64,000 nucleotides of DNA from NCBI RefSeq assembly GCF_006337165.1, contig NZ_CP040896.1, forward strand, positions 3,844,001 to 3,908,000, given 5' to 3'. The DNA is from Hymenobacter jejuensis. GTDB lineage: Bacteria; Bacteroidota; Bacteroidia; Cytophagales; Hymenobacteraceae. Below the pieces are notes generated by a model. That model made no database searches and was not told the origin of the DNA. It saw nothing but the letters and a program-made list of their open reading frames with translations. Within the stretch, counting starts at the first letter, position 1. Every line of letters begins with the position of its first letter. The position numbers and the translations under genes are program-made. Below are positions 49,949 through 57,986 of this stretch, one piece after another.

Positions 49949-50818
49949 TGACGGATCGGAAAGAAGGGCTACCTGTTGGCCGCGGTTGTTGAATACGCCA
50001 CCGCGCGCACTGACGTACAGGCGGTTATCCTGTTCGTCGACCAAGATGTAAGGAAACGATGCGCTTGTCGAGCGGGTGAGGCGTCCGACTACTTCAACCG
50101 TGCTCGAATCTTCGTCGAGGCGCACCACTTTCAAGCCATTAATCAGGTAGTACTGCGCGTCGGGGTTGCTGCGGAAGGTGATTTTGCCCAGTACTTTCAC
50201 CGGCGAACCCGCTATTGGTTGGGCCGGGCGGCTTGCCAACGCAACGGGCGCGGCCGAGGGAGCCGTCGAATGCGTGCTGGCAACTATCTGATCGTTAGCA
50301 CGTTTCCAACCATCGCTGATAGATTTCAGGCGGGGTGCCCGGCCTGGGTGTGTTTCCGAGCCTTCGTCGTCGGAGATTACGGCCATGGCCGTTTGGGCTT
50401 CGGCGAGGCTGGCGCCCATTTTGCGCAGAACAAAACCCGAAAACTCGTCGGCTTCTAGCTCGTCGGCGGGTTGCGAACCCCCGGCGCGCAACGTGTGCCC
50501 GTTGAGGTGGTGTCCCATTTCGTGCGCCAAAATGCTGATGCCGGCCCAGTCGGTGCGGCCAGCCTTATTGACGGCCGATACGAACTCGGGGTTATATAAT
50601 AAATAACGTTTTCCGCCGTACACCACGGCTGCGGCATTTTGGACTTCGGTAGTTGCTCGCAACTCGAAGCGCGGCTTGAGCCCCACTACGTCCGTGATTT
50701 CGCGCAGCACGTCGCGAGTGCCGGTAGCGGAAGATTGGGCAAAAGCATTGCCCGTAAGCAGAAGCCACCCGGCAAGCAACAAACCTGCAAAGCGGCGGAA
50801 GATGCGATTTTGGGTCAT
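49946..50818 (-). CDS. Exported M48-like zinc metalloprotease
   Basis: A 290-aa exported protein: signal peptide (about 1-28, FAGLLLAGWLLLTGNAFAQ), a zincin domain with HEMGHHLNG (about 99-107) and the third zinc ligand Glu in ELEADEFSGF, typical gluzincin (M48-like) order. The C-terminal part (about 200-290) is beta-rich (KVLGKITFRSNPDAQYYLINGLKVV). It likely degrades misfolded envelope proteins, but the substrate is unknown. Confidence 0.88.
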   Translation of the reverse strand: MTQNRIFRRFAGLLLAGWLLLTGNAFAQSSATGTRDVLREITDVVGLKPRFELRATTEVQNAAAVVYGGKRYLLYNPEFVSAVNKAGRTDWAGISILAHEMGHHLNGHTLRAGGSQPADELEADEFSGFVLRKMGASLAEAQTAMAVISDDEGSETHPGRAPRLKSISDGWKRANDQIVASTHSTAPSAAPVALASRPAQPIAGSPVKVLGKITFRSNPDAQYYLINGLKVVRLDEDSSTVEVVGRLTRSTSASFPYILVDEQDNRLYVSARGGVFNNRGQQVALLSDPS

Positions 50819-51003
50819 GGGAAAATCCTTTTGGCTATAGCATCACCAGGCAACTTTGCTGCCAATCTAACGGCGGAATACAACTGATCACTGGTCTGTA
50901 AGCATAACGCTAACCGAAGCTATTTTCGTTTGAAATCGTGAAAAAAGTTTGGCGTAAGCTGCCCGAGGAGGTAGGCCGTTTTTGGAGGCGAATTGGGAAC
51001 AGA

Positions 51004-51039
51004 AGAGCCCCAATCCGTAAGTTTACGGGTTGGGGCTCT
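51004..51039 (-). terminator. Terminator of the decayed M13 peptidase gene
   Basis: AGAGCCCCAATCCGTAA (51004-51020) pairs at 16 of 17 positions with 51023-51039. It lies 25 nt past the remnant's stop and remains intact. Confidence 0.85.
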
Positions 51040-51064
51040 AGCGTCAGGGGTGTTGTACTGTAGC

Positions 51065-51372
51065 CTACCAAATGACCACCCGCTCCTTTGCGGGCCGCCA
51101 CATGGCATCGCCTTCTTCGATGTTGAAAGCGGTGTAGAACGCATCCAGGTTTGACAGCGGCCCGTCGACCCGGAACCCGCTGGGGGAATGGGGGTCGGTG
51201 AGTACCTGCGTCCTTACGCTTTCATTCCGGGCTTTGGTGCGCCAGATGAAAGCGTAGGATAGGAAGAAACGCTGGTCGGGCGTGAGGCCGTCAACCAGTT
51301 GGTTGCCCTTGCCCTGTGCCGTTTTTTGAACGCTGGATAGGCTACGGTCACGCCGCACAAGTCACTGATGTT
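51065..51372 (-). pseudogene. Remnant of an M13 (neprilysin/PepO-type) metallopeptidase
   Basis: About 100 C-terminal residues of an M13 zinc peptidase remain: NISDLCGVTVAYPAFKK in one frame, then TAQGKGNQLVDGLTPDQRFFLSYAFIWRTKARNE, DPHSPSGFRVDGPLSNLDAFYTAF and a final VVIW in the next frame. The frame changes at a run of six T (plus strand 51322-51327); one extra base would restore it. Upstream of 51372 the reading no longer resembles the family, so the catalytic HExxH part is gone. A 97-codon GTG frame (51065-51358) covers only the last part. Its terminator survives. Confidence 0.75.
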
Positions 51373-51580
51373 GCAGCGATACCAGAAATACGCAGTGGTG
51401 TATTGTGGCTTACTAATTGAGGATCAGCAGTATGCAGGAAAGCAGCGGATGCCACATTTGGGTTGTAGCAGAAGATAAGAGCCTGAAATTGAGGGAGCAC
51501 CAGCAGTTCCCAGCCCGTCCGACAGGTTCTGCTGCTACCCGGAAGCCAGTACCCCTGTAAAAGAGAAAATATTATTAATG

Positions 51581-51605
51581 TAAATAGTTGATAATCAAGT
51601 AGTTG
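51581..51605. repeat. Stop-associated AT palindrome, copy 16
   Basis: TAAATAGTTGA, TAA, TCAAGTAGTTG: matches the half-site exactly, with stops in three frames. It ends 7 nt from the response regulator stop. Confidence 0.65.
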
Positions 51606-51612
51606 GACTAAG

Positions 51613-51987
51613 CTACGCGACGTTTTTTAGCTTGGCCTTCAGCGCTGGAAAATCGACGGGTTTGGACAGCAGATCATCGGCCCCCAGCGTCAGGGCTTGC
51701 TGGCGGGTCTGCTCGTCGCTGTAAGCCGTGAGCATCATCACGGCGGGTGGCGGCGCCTGGTATTGCTCCCGGATGTGCCGCAAAAGCTCCAAGCCACTCA
51801 TGCCCGGCATGTTGATGTCCGAGAGCACCAGCTGGGTCTGGGAGGGATGCTCGGCCAGATAAGTCAAGGCCTGCTCGCCCGAATAGCAGAAGGCCAAATT
51901 CAGTTCCCCACTGCGAAGTTCGCGGCGAAACCGCTGCTCAAACAGCAGCTTGATGTCCATTTCGTCGTCTACAACCAGGATCGTCAT
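51613..51987 (-). CDS. Single-domain response regulator
   Basis: A 124-aa CheY-like receiver domain without output domain. The acidic pocket is in VVDDE (about 5-9), the phospho-accepting Asp57 in VLSDINMPGMSG, the conserved Thr in MMLTAYSDE (about 87) and Lys109 in LLSKPVDF. It would relay a phosphate from a histidine kinase; no kinase gene is in the window. Confidence 0.92.
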   Translation of the reverse strand: MTILVVDDEMDIKLLFEQRFRRELRSGELNLAFCYSGEQALTYLAEHPSQTQLVLSDINMPGMSGLELLRHIREQYQAPPPAVMMLTAYSDEQTRQQALTLGADDLLSKPVDFPALKAKLKNVA

Positions 51988-52044
51988 GAATGAAAAACGT
52001 TAACTAAGTTACCTTGTCTTCGCTTGCGCCGCCAAGGCCATTGC

Positions 52045-52344
52045 TTAAAAAGTCTGCACGGCTACCTCATAATAGTCAATGCTGGGCTGACCTGCAAAAT
52101 AGGGCGCTAAATGATTGAAAACTTCTTGCAATTCCCCACTGTTTTCGGCTTCCTTTCGGTGCTCTTCGTTGTCCCAGTACATCACGGCCAGGCACCGATT
52201 GGCGGCAGTATTGGTCAGGAAACGGCTGGTAACGTAGCCTGGTTGCACCTTCAGGACCGGCGCGATCGCGCTCCGAAAGAGTTCGACTGCCTGCGGGGTG
52301 GTGCCGGGCTGGAGGTCAACCTGAAAAATACGAGCGTACAACAT
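52045..52344 (-). CDS. Antibiotic biosynthesis monooxygenase (ABM) domain protein
   Basis: A 99-aa ferredoxin-fold protein of the ABM/YgiN type: MLYARIFQVDLQPGTTPQAVELFRSAIAPVLKVQPGYVTSRFLTN, then VMYWDNEEHRKEAENSGELQEVFNHLAP. Members are small cofactor-free oxygenases or quinol monooxygenases; function is unknown here. A similar domain forms the C-terminal part of the DHA3 transporter at 61481. ATG at 52344; the 35 residues before it are unlikely. Confidence 0.8.
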   Translation of the reverse strand: MLYARIFQVDLQPGTTPQAVELFRSAIAPVLKVQPGYVTSRFLTNTAANRCLAVMYWDNEEHRKEAENSGELQEVFNHLAPYFAGQPSIDYYEVAVQTF

Positions 52345-52699
52345 GGTCGTTTCGAGGTAGAAGAACGAGCAAAGAGGGCAGAACGCACATCTACATTCTC
52401 CCCGACGCATGCCGAGCCAGTGCGTGTTGCCGACGCCTGCTTGAAGCATGGAGATGCACCTCGTAAGTAGGGAATTATAATCAAAAAATCATATAGGTAT
52501 CTTGGGCTTTCCGAGTGCCTGACTATGCCCCACCGAGGCGGCACTTTTCCAGGCAAACCGGGTGCTCAGTTGTAATCAGATGCGGCCTACAGTGCCGCGA
52601 TTGCTCTTCTGAACGAACACTCTACGCTATTGTAAGTGGCAGGTAGCAAAGGCTGAAACTCGCGAGATAGCACAGGTTTAGCAAAAGCCATCAGTTTGG
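52345..52699. other. 355-nt intergenic region
   Basis: Upstream of the ABM gene and downstream of the coiled-coil gene, both leftward. The part 52345-52450 continues the ABM frame with Cys-rich residues that I do not trust as coding. I see no gene, strong hairpin or repeat copy in the rest. Confidence 0.45.
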
Positions 52700-52996
52700 T
52701 CAAATATCTGATAATAAAGACCTTACCTGCTCGGGTAATTCTTCGGGACCGCTGGATAGTTCGTCGAGGTAAAGCGCTGACTTATCGGGCAGCAGCAAGC
52801 GCCATTCCGTCAATACTTCTTCCGCTTCCTCACCAGCCGACATCGACTGGTGCGTGCGCGGAGGCGGACAATACTGGTTCCACATGCTGGCCAAAGCGCA
52901 CAGGGCGTCGTAGAGTTGGGCGTTGCGCTTGGTTAGCTGGGCCCGCAGGTCTGCGTTTTCGGCGAGCACATCGGCCATATTCTGAGGCTGTTCCAT
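52700..52996 (-). CDS. Small helical protein, unknown
   Basis: A 98-aa protein with a coiled-coil-like N-terminus (MEQPQNMADVLAENADLRAQLTKRNAQLYDALCAL) and an acidic, helical C-terminal part (EEAEEVLTEWRLLLPD, LSSGPEELPEQVRSLL). No family recognised. The last codons and stop overlap repeat copy 17, so the C-terminus may have been set by the repeat. Confidence 0.55.
   Translation of the reverse strand: MEQPQNMADVLAENADLRAQLTKRNAQLYDALCALASMWNQYCPPPRTHQSMSAGEEAEEVLTEWRLLLPDKSALYLDELSSGPEELPEQVRSLLSDI
52701..52725. repeat. Stop-associated AT palindrome, copy 17
   Basis: CAAATATCTGA, TAA, TAAAGACCTTA. It overlaps the coding end and stop of the 98-aa gene rather than following it. Confidence 0.5.
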
Positions 52997-53083
52997 GCTC
53001 TAATGTAGCACACTTGCGTACAGAACGCACGCAAATGCTTGCTAAACTGATAGTTGCTACCGCTTCAAAACTGCGCGAGCAGA

Positions 53084-54877
53084 TTACGCTTTCGCCAACT
53101 GCTTCGCCGACGCAACGGCGGGCGTAGGGCGCTCGCCGATTTGCTGCCGCCACATGGCATAGTACAGACCTTTCTGGGCCAGTAACTCTTCGTGGCGGCC
53201 GTATTCGGCAACATGCCCACGCTCAAGCACATAGATGCGATCGGCGTGCAGGATGGTGCTGAGGCGATGCGCAATTAGGATGGTGATGTGCTGCCGCGAG
53301 CCCGACAGCTCCCGCACCGTCTTGCTGATCTCTTCTTCCGTAAGCGAGTCGAGGGCGGAAGTGGCTTCGTCGAACACGAGCAAAGTAGGGCGGCGCAACA
53401 GGGCGCGTGCGATGCTAAGGCGCTGTTTTTCACCACCCGATACTTTCACGCCGCCTTCGCCAATCACCGAATCGAGGCCTTGCGGGGCGCGGGCCAGTAG
53501 CGAATCGGCTGCCGCTTCGTGGAGTGCGCGGAGGCACTCTTCGTCGGTGGCGTTGGGCGCCACAAAGCGCAGGTTCTCGCGAATGGTGCCGGCGAAAAGC
53601 TGCGTATCCTGTGTGACAAAGCCAATTTCTTCGCGCAGCTCGTCTAGGTCCAGCTCGTAGCCGGGGATGCCGTTGTAGAGAATGCGGCCCGCCGCCGGCG
53701 GATACAAGCCTACCAGCAGCTTCACCAGCGTCGTTTTGCCCGATCCCGATGGCCCCACAAAGGCGATGGTTTCGCCCAGCTGCGTTTCAAACGAAATGCC
53801 ATCCAAGGCGGCACTACTGGCCGTGAGGTGCTTGAAGCGAACGTCCTCAAAAGCAAGCGTTTGAATCTGATTAATCTTCTTGGGATGCGCGGGTTTTATT
53901 TCTTTCGGCGTGTCCAGAATCTGTTGGAAGTTGGCCAGCGAAGCTTCCGTTTCGCGGTACACGTTGATGATGTTGCCCAGCTCCTGCAACGGACCGAAGA
54001 TGGCAAACGAGTAGATAAACAGCGAGAAGAATTCACCCACCGTAATGCGGCCCTGCACCACCAGAAACAGCATCATCAGCATGATGGCGTTGCGCAACAG
54101 GTTGACAAACGTGCCCTGCACAAACGACAACGACCGGATGTAGCGGACCTTTTTCAGTTCCAGCTTCAGGATTTTGCCGGTAGTGGCGTTGAGCCGCTCG
54201 GTTTCCTGTTGGGCTAGGCCCAGGCTTTTTACCAACTCAATGTTGCGCAGGCTCTCGGTGGTGGCGCCGGCCAGCGCGGTCGTTTCGGCCACGATGGTTT
54301 TCTGAATAGTCTTGATGCGCTTGCTCAGCACCGAGCTGATGAAGCCCAGCAGCGGAATGGTCAGGAAGTAAGCCGGCGCGATGGGCCAGTACACCGAGGC
54401 CGCGTACCACATCACGAATACGATGCCTACGATGGACGTAAACAACACATTCACAAAGGATTGGATCAGCTTCTCGACGTCGGCCCGGACCTTCTGCAAC
54501 TTGCCCAACGTTTCGCCCGAACGCTGATCCTCAAACACTTGGTAGGGCAACTCCAAGGAGTGCCGCAACCCATCGGAATAGAGCTGAGCGCCCAGGCGCT
54601 GGGTGATGACGTTGACGTAGTAGTCCTGAAAGTTTTTGGCAATCCGTGACACCATGGCCACGCCCATAGCCAGCAAAATCAGCGGCCCGGCCCCCCGAAT
54701 AAACGGCCCGAAGCCTTGGTAGTGCAGCCCGCCCGTCGGCTTAACGACGTACTGGTCAATGATTTTGCGGAAGACCCAGGGATCGAGCAGGGAAAAGATC
54801 TGGTTGATGGCCGCCAGTACCAGAGCCAGCACCAGCAGGCCCCAATAGTTGCGTAAGTAAGCGTAGAGGAGTTTCAT
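53084..54877 (-). CDS. ABC exporter, fused membrane and ATPase domains
   Basis: A 597-aa half-size ABC exporter (MsbA/LmrA type). The membrane domain (about 1-310) has six helices; the nucleotide-binding domain holds Walker A GPSGSGKTT (about 377-385), signature VSGGEKQRLSIARALL (about 483-498) and Walker B LLVFDEATSALD (about 503-514). Substrate could be lipid or drugs. ATG at 54877 (MKLLYAYL) is the usual start. It is the last gene of a leftward export cluster, about 250 nt after the TolC-like gene. Confidence 0.95.
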   Translation of the reverse strand: MKLLYAYLRNYWGLLVLALVLAAINQIFSLLDPWVFRKIIDQYVVKPTGGLHYQGFGPFIRGAGPLILLAMGVAMVSRIAKNFQDYYVNVITQRLGAQLYSDGLRHSLELPYQVFEDQRSGETLGKLQKVRADVEKLIQSFVNVLFTSIVGIVFVMWYAASVYWPIAPAYFLTIPLLGFISSVLSKRIKTIQKTIVAETTALAGATTESLRNIELVKSLGLAQQETERLNATTGKILKLELKKVRYIRSLSFVQGTFVNLLRNAIMLMMLFLVVQGRITVGEFFSLFIYSFAIFGPLQELGNIINVYRETEASLANFQQILDTPKEIKPAHPKKINQIQTLAFEDVRFKHLTASSAALDGISFETQLGETIAFVGPSGSGKTTLVKLLVGLYPPAAGRILYNGIPGYELDLDELREEIGFVTQDTQLFAGTIRENLRFVAPNATDEECLRALHEAAADSLLARAPQGLDSVIGEGGVKVSGGEKQRLSIARALLRRPTLLVFDEATSALDSLTEEEISKTVRELSGSRQHITILIAHRLSTILHADRIYVLERGHVAEYGRHEELLAQKGLYYAMWRQQIGERPTPAVASAKQLAKA

Positions 54878-54980
54878 AGGGAGCAAAAGAATCTACTAGC
54901 AAAGCGCCATGGACAGCGATAAGTTTTGGCAGCGCTGTTTCTTTATGCGACTCGAGAAGATACAGAATTCGAGGCAAGTA

Positions 54981-55005
54981 TAAGTAACTGATTAACTGAT
55001 AATTG
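54981..55005. repeat. Stop-associated AT palindrome, copy 18
   Basis: TAAGTAACTGA with stops in three frames, TTA, ACTGATAATTG. It lies about 120 nt past the TolC-like stop and before the ABC gene start, a copy not adjoining a stop. Confidence 0.6.
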
Positions 55006-55127
55006 TGAAACTGGTGTTTGTTGCTTTCACGGCCTGAATGACGTAACGCCGTCCGGCGTCCTATACTGCGTTCGGGAAACTGGGCGGCGTTATGGTAGAA
55101 TGTACTGGGGCTGCCAGAATGATTTTC

Positions 55128-56594
55128 TTACTCCCAACTTCCGCCTAACGCCTTGATGAGCTGCACGCTGTAGCGTAGCTGATCGCCTTGCGTCTGGACG
55201 ACCAAGCGAGCCGCATCAAGGGTAATGCGGTCGGCATCAACTACTTCGAAGTAATTGGTGAGGCCGCGGTTGTAGCGCTCCCGGGTGAGCAGGCCGGCGA
55301 GGCGGGCCGAGCGCAACGCCCGCTGCTGGGCTTGAAGCTGAGCGGCGCTTTGCTTCACATCGGCCAGGGCCGTTTCGACTTCCTGAAAAGCCACCAGCGC
55401 CGATTGCTTGTACTGGGCCGCCGCCGTGTTGTAGCGCGCTTCAGCCACTTGCTGATTGGCACGGTTGCGGCCGCCGTTGAAGATTGGGATGGCAATGCCG
55501 CCGCCCACGTAATACGTGTAGCTTTGTTTAAGACGCATGATTTCAGTGAGTTGGGAGCTCTGCGGACCAACGTAGCCAGAAAGCTCCACAGCGGGCAGAC
55601 GATTCAGGCGGGCCACGTCGATGCGGGTGTTGGCGGCGGACAGCTGGCGCTCGGCCTGTTGCAAATCGGGACGGCGCGTGAGCAGGTTGGCCGGCAGCGA
55701 AGCCGGAACGACAGGCGCCGCCAGCAGGGTAGGGCGCGGCGCCACCGTGAAGTTGCTGGCCGGCTGACCGCACACAGTAGCCAGCGCGGCTTCGAGCCCC
55801 GCACGCTGCCGCTTCAACTCAATGATGCCGGCTTCGACGTTGGCTAGCTCGGTTTCGGCGCGGCGCACGCCGATTTCGTTGTCGACGCCAGCTTTGAAAC
55901 GGGCCTTCACGAGCTGCAAATTCTGAATTCGGGCCTGACGCGTGCTGTCGAGCACGCCCAAATCGGCGTCGAGGCTGCGGATGCTGAAATAGTAGTTCGC
56001 CACGTCGGTAGTAAGGGTGAGCTGCACGGTACGCAGCTCGGCTTCGCTGGCCTGCTGGTCGGCTTCGGCGGCCTGCACGTTGCGCCGTAAACGACCCCAC
56101 ACATCCACTTCGTAGCTCACGTTTAGAGGAACGTAAAACTGCTGCTGCTTCACGCCCACTGCTGCCACATTCGGAATGGCCAACGGCCGCAAAGCCGATA
56201 GGCGGCTGCGAAATACCGAGGGGTTAAGCGTTACCTCCGGTGAACGGTAGGAATTGACTACCAATACGTTGGCGCGCGCTTCTTCCACCCGCGATACGGC
56301 GGCCTGCACGCTGAAATTGGCTCCCAAGGCCTGTTGTTCGAGGGCCGTGAGGTCGGGGTCGTTGTAAAGCGTCCACCAGGCGGGCACGGCCGGGGCTTGG
56401 GGCAATACAGATGCGGTTGCGGAGGGCGGAGTAGGGCTAGCTGCCTGCGTAGAAGGAGCGTTGCGCCACTGCGTCGGGGTGGGTACATCCGGCGCTTGGT
56501 AGTGCGAAGTCGTTGCGCAACCCGCCAGTAGCAACGCAGTAAAAAAATACAGCAAACCGTGCCGCAAACCAAGGACAAGTGTATACAACTTCAT
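55128..56594 (-). CDS. RND efflux outer-membrane channel (OprM/TolC-like lipoprotein)
   Basis: A 488-aa NodT/OprM-type outer-membrane factor. The signal ends in lipobox LLAGC (Cys26). The two repeats each with helical parts (SVQAAVSRVEEARANVLVVNSYR, LQLVKARFKAGVDNEIGVRRAETELANVEAGIIELKRQRAG, ARYNTAAAQYKQSALVAFQEVETALADV) are typical of this family, and length is normal. It forms the exit duct for the RND pump encoded two genes upstream. Confidence 0.95.
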   Translation of the reverse strand: MKLYTLVLGLRHGLLYFFTALLLAGCATTSHYQAPDVPTPTQWRNAPSTQAASPTPPSATASVLPQAPAVPAWWTLYNDPDLTALEQQALGANFSVQAAVSRVEEARANVLVVNSYRSPEVTLNPSVFRSRLSALRPLAIPNVAAVGVKQQQFYVPLNVSYEVDVWGRLRRNVQAAEADQQASEAELRTVQLTLTTDVANYYFSIRSLDADLGVLDSTRQARIQNLQLVKARFKAGVDNEIGVRRAETELANVEAGIIELKRQRAGLEAALATVCGQPASNFTVAPRPTLLAAPVVPASLPANLLTRRPDLQQAERQLSAANTRIDVARLNRLPAVELSGYVGPQSSQLTEIMRLKQSYTYYVGGGIAIPIFNGGRNRANQQVAEARYNTAAAQYKQSALVAFQEVETALADVKQSAAQLQAQQRALRSARLAGLLTRERYNRGLTNYFEVVDADRITLDAARLVVQTQGDQLRYSVQLIKALGGSWE

Positions 56595-56632
56595 GCGAAG
56601 TAGGAAGAGCTAAAGCAAAAAGATGATTTATA

Positions 56633-56660
56633 TAAATGATTAATTATCAATAGTTTATAA
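56633..56660. repeat. Stop-associated AT palindrome, copy 19 (inside an operon)
   Basis: TAAATGATTAA with stops in three frames, TTA, TCAATAGTTTA, TAA: nearly a full palindrome, 18 nt past the adaptor stop and between genes of one cluster. Confidence 0.65.
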
Positions 56661-56678
56661 AATAATTTGTGCCAACTT

Positions 56679-57893
56679 CTACGGGTTGGCTCTTCCATCA
56701 AGGGGCGACGAAACGCGCGGGCGGTCCGGGTCGTTGAAGCGCGGCGCGGCTGCGGGGGGAGCCGGGCTTTCGGGCTTCTTGACCTCGGCTAGCCTGGTTT
56801 TTACTTCCTGGCCTTCCTGCAAAGTTTCGGCAGGGTTAATTACCAATAGTTCGCCGCCCTTAAGGCCATGGATAACTTCGAGTTGGGCACCAAAGTCGCG
56901 GCCCGGCGTGATAGGCTGATAGTGTACTTTGTTGTTCTGCACTACCACTACTTGTGGCGTGGTGCCGCCCGGCACCAGCGCATTGGCCGAAATAATGACA
57001 CTGGGCGTGGTGCGCACGAGGTTGAAACGCACCTGCGCAAACATGCCGGGCAAGAGCTTCTGATCGCGGTTGGCCACTTTCACTTCCGTGAGCAGCGTGC
57101 GCGTCGAGGTATTCAGGGCGCCGGCGCTGCGCGAAACGCGGCCGGCAAATTTGCGGTCGGGAAATTCGGGCACCAGCACATCCGTAGTCAGGCCGGGCCG
57201 GATGCTGGGAACGTAGTTTTGGGGCACATTCACAAAAGCCCGCAGCGTATCCGTTTGCTCAATTTTGAAGAGCTGGGCACCCTCGGCATTGGTGGTTGAT
57301 ACCAGCGAGCCCACTTCTACATTGCGCTGGGTCACGATGCCGCTAAACGGCGCCACCACGCGGCGAAACTCCTGCAACGCGGTCAGCCGATTGACGGCGG
57401 CTTGGTGGGCGGCAAATTGTGCCTGGCCTTCGTCGAGTTCCTGTTTGGAAATGGCACCCGGCAGCTCCACGCTGCGCAGGCGGTTGTAGCTGGTGCGCGC
57501 CAAGCCCAGGTTGGCCCGCGATTCGGAGATCTGCTGGTCCAGCTCGGGGGTGGCGATGAGGGCCAAAAGCTGGCCGCGGCGCACCCGGGTTCCGATGTCG
57601 GCGTACCACGCCTTTACGAAGCCATCGGTACGGGCAAACACGAAGGTTTCCCGGTTCGATTTGGTGTCGGCGGGCAATTCGATCCGGGTAGAATCGGGGG
57701 CCGGGCGGGCGGGTTGCACCGTCAGGACGGGCGCGGCCGTGGCGGCCGTTTTGCTTTCCGCGTTCAGCGCTTTTTCACGGCGCAGACGCGGCAGCAAACC
57801 CAGCAAGAACAGTCCGCCAAACACGACGGCTATTACCAGGATGGTTATCCAAAAACGGCGGTTGCTCCGCGGAGCCGTTGAGTCGTCAGTCAT
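56679..57893 (-). CDS. RND efflux periplasmic adaptor (HlyD family)
   Basis: A 404-aa membrane fusion protein linking the RND pump to its channel. One N-terminal helix (about 14-34, ITILVIAVVFGGLFLLGLL), then the split lipoyl domain (TFVFARTDGFVKAWYADIGTRVRRGQLLALIATPEL and VVAPFSGIVTQRNVEVGSLVS), a short hairpin, the beta-barrel (LRAFVNVPQNYVPSIRPGL) and a membrane-proximal domain. It lies directly after the pump gene. Confidence 0.94.
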   Translation of the reverse strand: MTDDSTAPRSNRRFWITILVIAVVFGGLFLLGLLPRLRREKALNAESKTAATAAPVLTVQPARPAPDSTRIELPADTKSNRETFVFARTDGFVKAWYADIGTRVRRGQLLALIATPELDQQISESRANLGLARTSYNRLRSVELPGAISKQELDEGQAQFAAHQAAVNRLTALQEFRRVVAPFSGIVTQRNVEVGSLVSTTNAEGAQLFKIEQTDTLRAFVNVPQNYVPSIRPGLTTDVLVPEFPDRKFAGRVSRSAGALNTSTRTLLTEVKVANRDQKLLPGMFAQVRFNLVRTTPSVIISANALVPGGTTPQVVVVQNNKVHYQPITPGRDFGAQLEVIHGLKGGELLVINPAETLQEGQEVKTRLAEVKKPESPAPPAAAPRFNDPDRPRVSSPLDGRANP

Positions 57894-57944
57894 CAGAGTT
57901 TCAGGTTAGGATTTCCGGGGAAATCGCACCGTGTAGTAATTATA

Positions 57945-57972
57945 TAAGTATTTGATAGTCAAACACTTATAA
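57945..57972. repeat. Stop-associated AT palindrome, copy 20 (inside an operon)
   Basis: TAAGTATTTGA, TAG, TCAAACACTTA, TAA: close to a perfect palindrome, 14 nt past the RND pump stop and upstream of the adaptor start. Confidence 0.65.
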
Positions 57973-57986
57973 TATGATTGAATTTT

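Noticed and set aside
2126..57972. Palindromes considered as CRISPR repeats or integron attC sites
   Set aside because: Copies are dispersed between unrelated genes, not arrayed with spacers, and lack the attC core and size.
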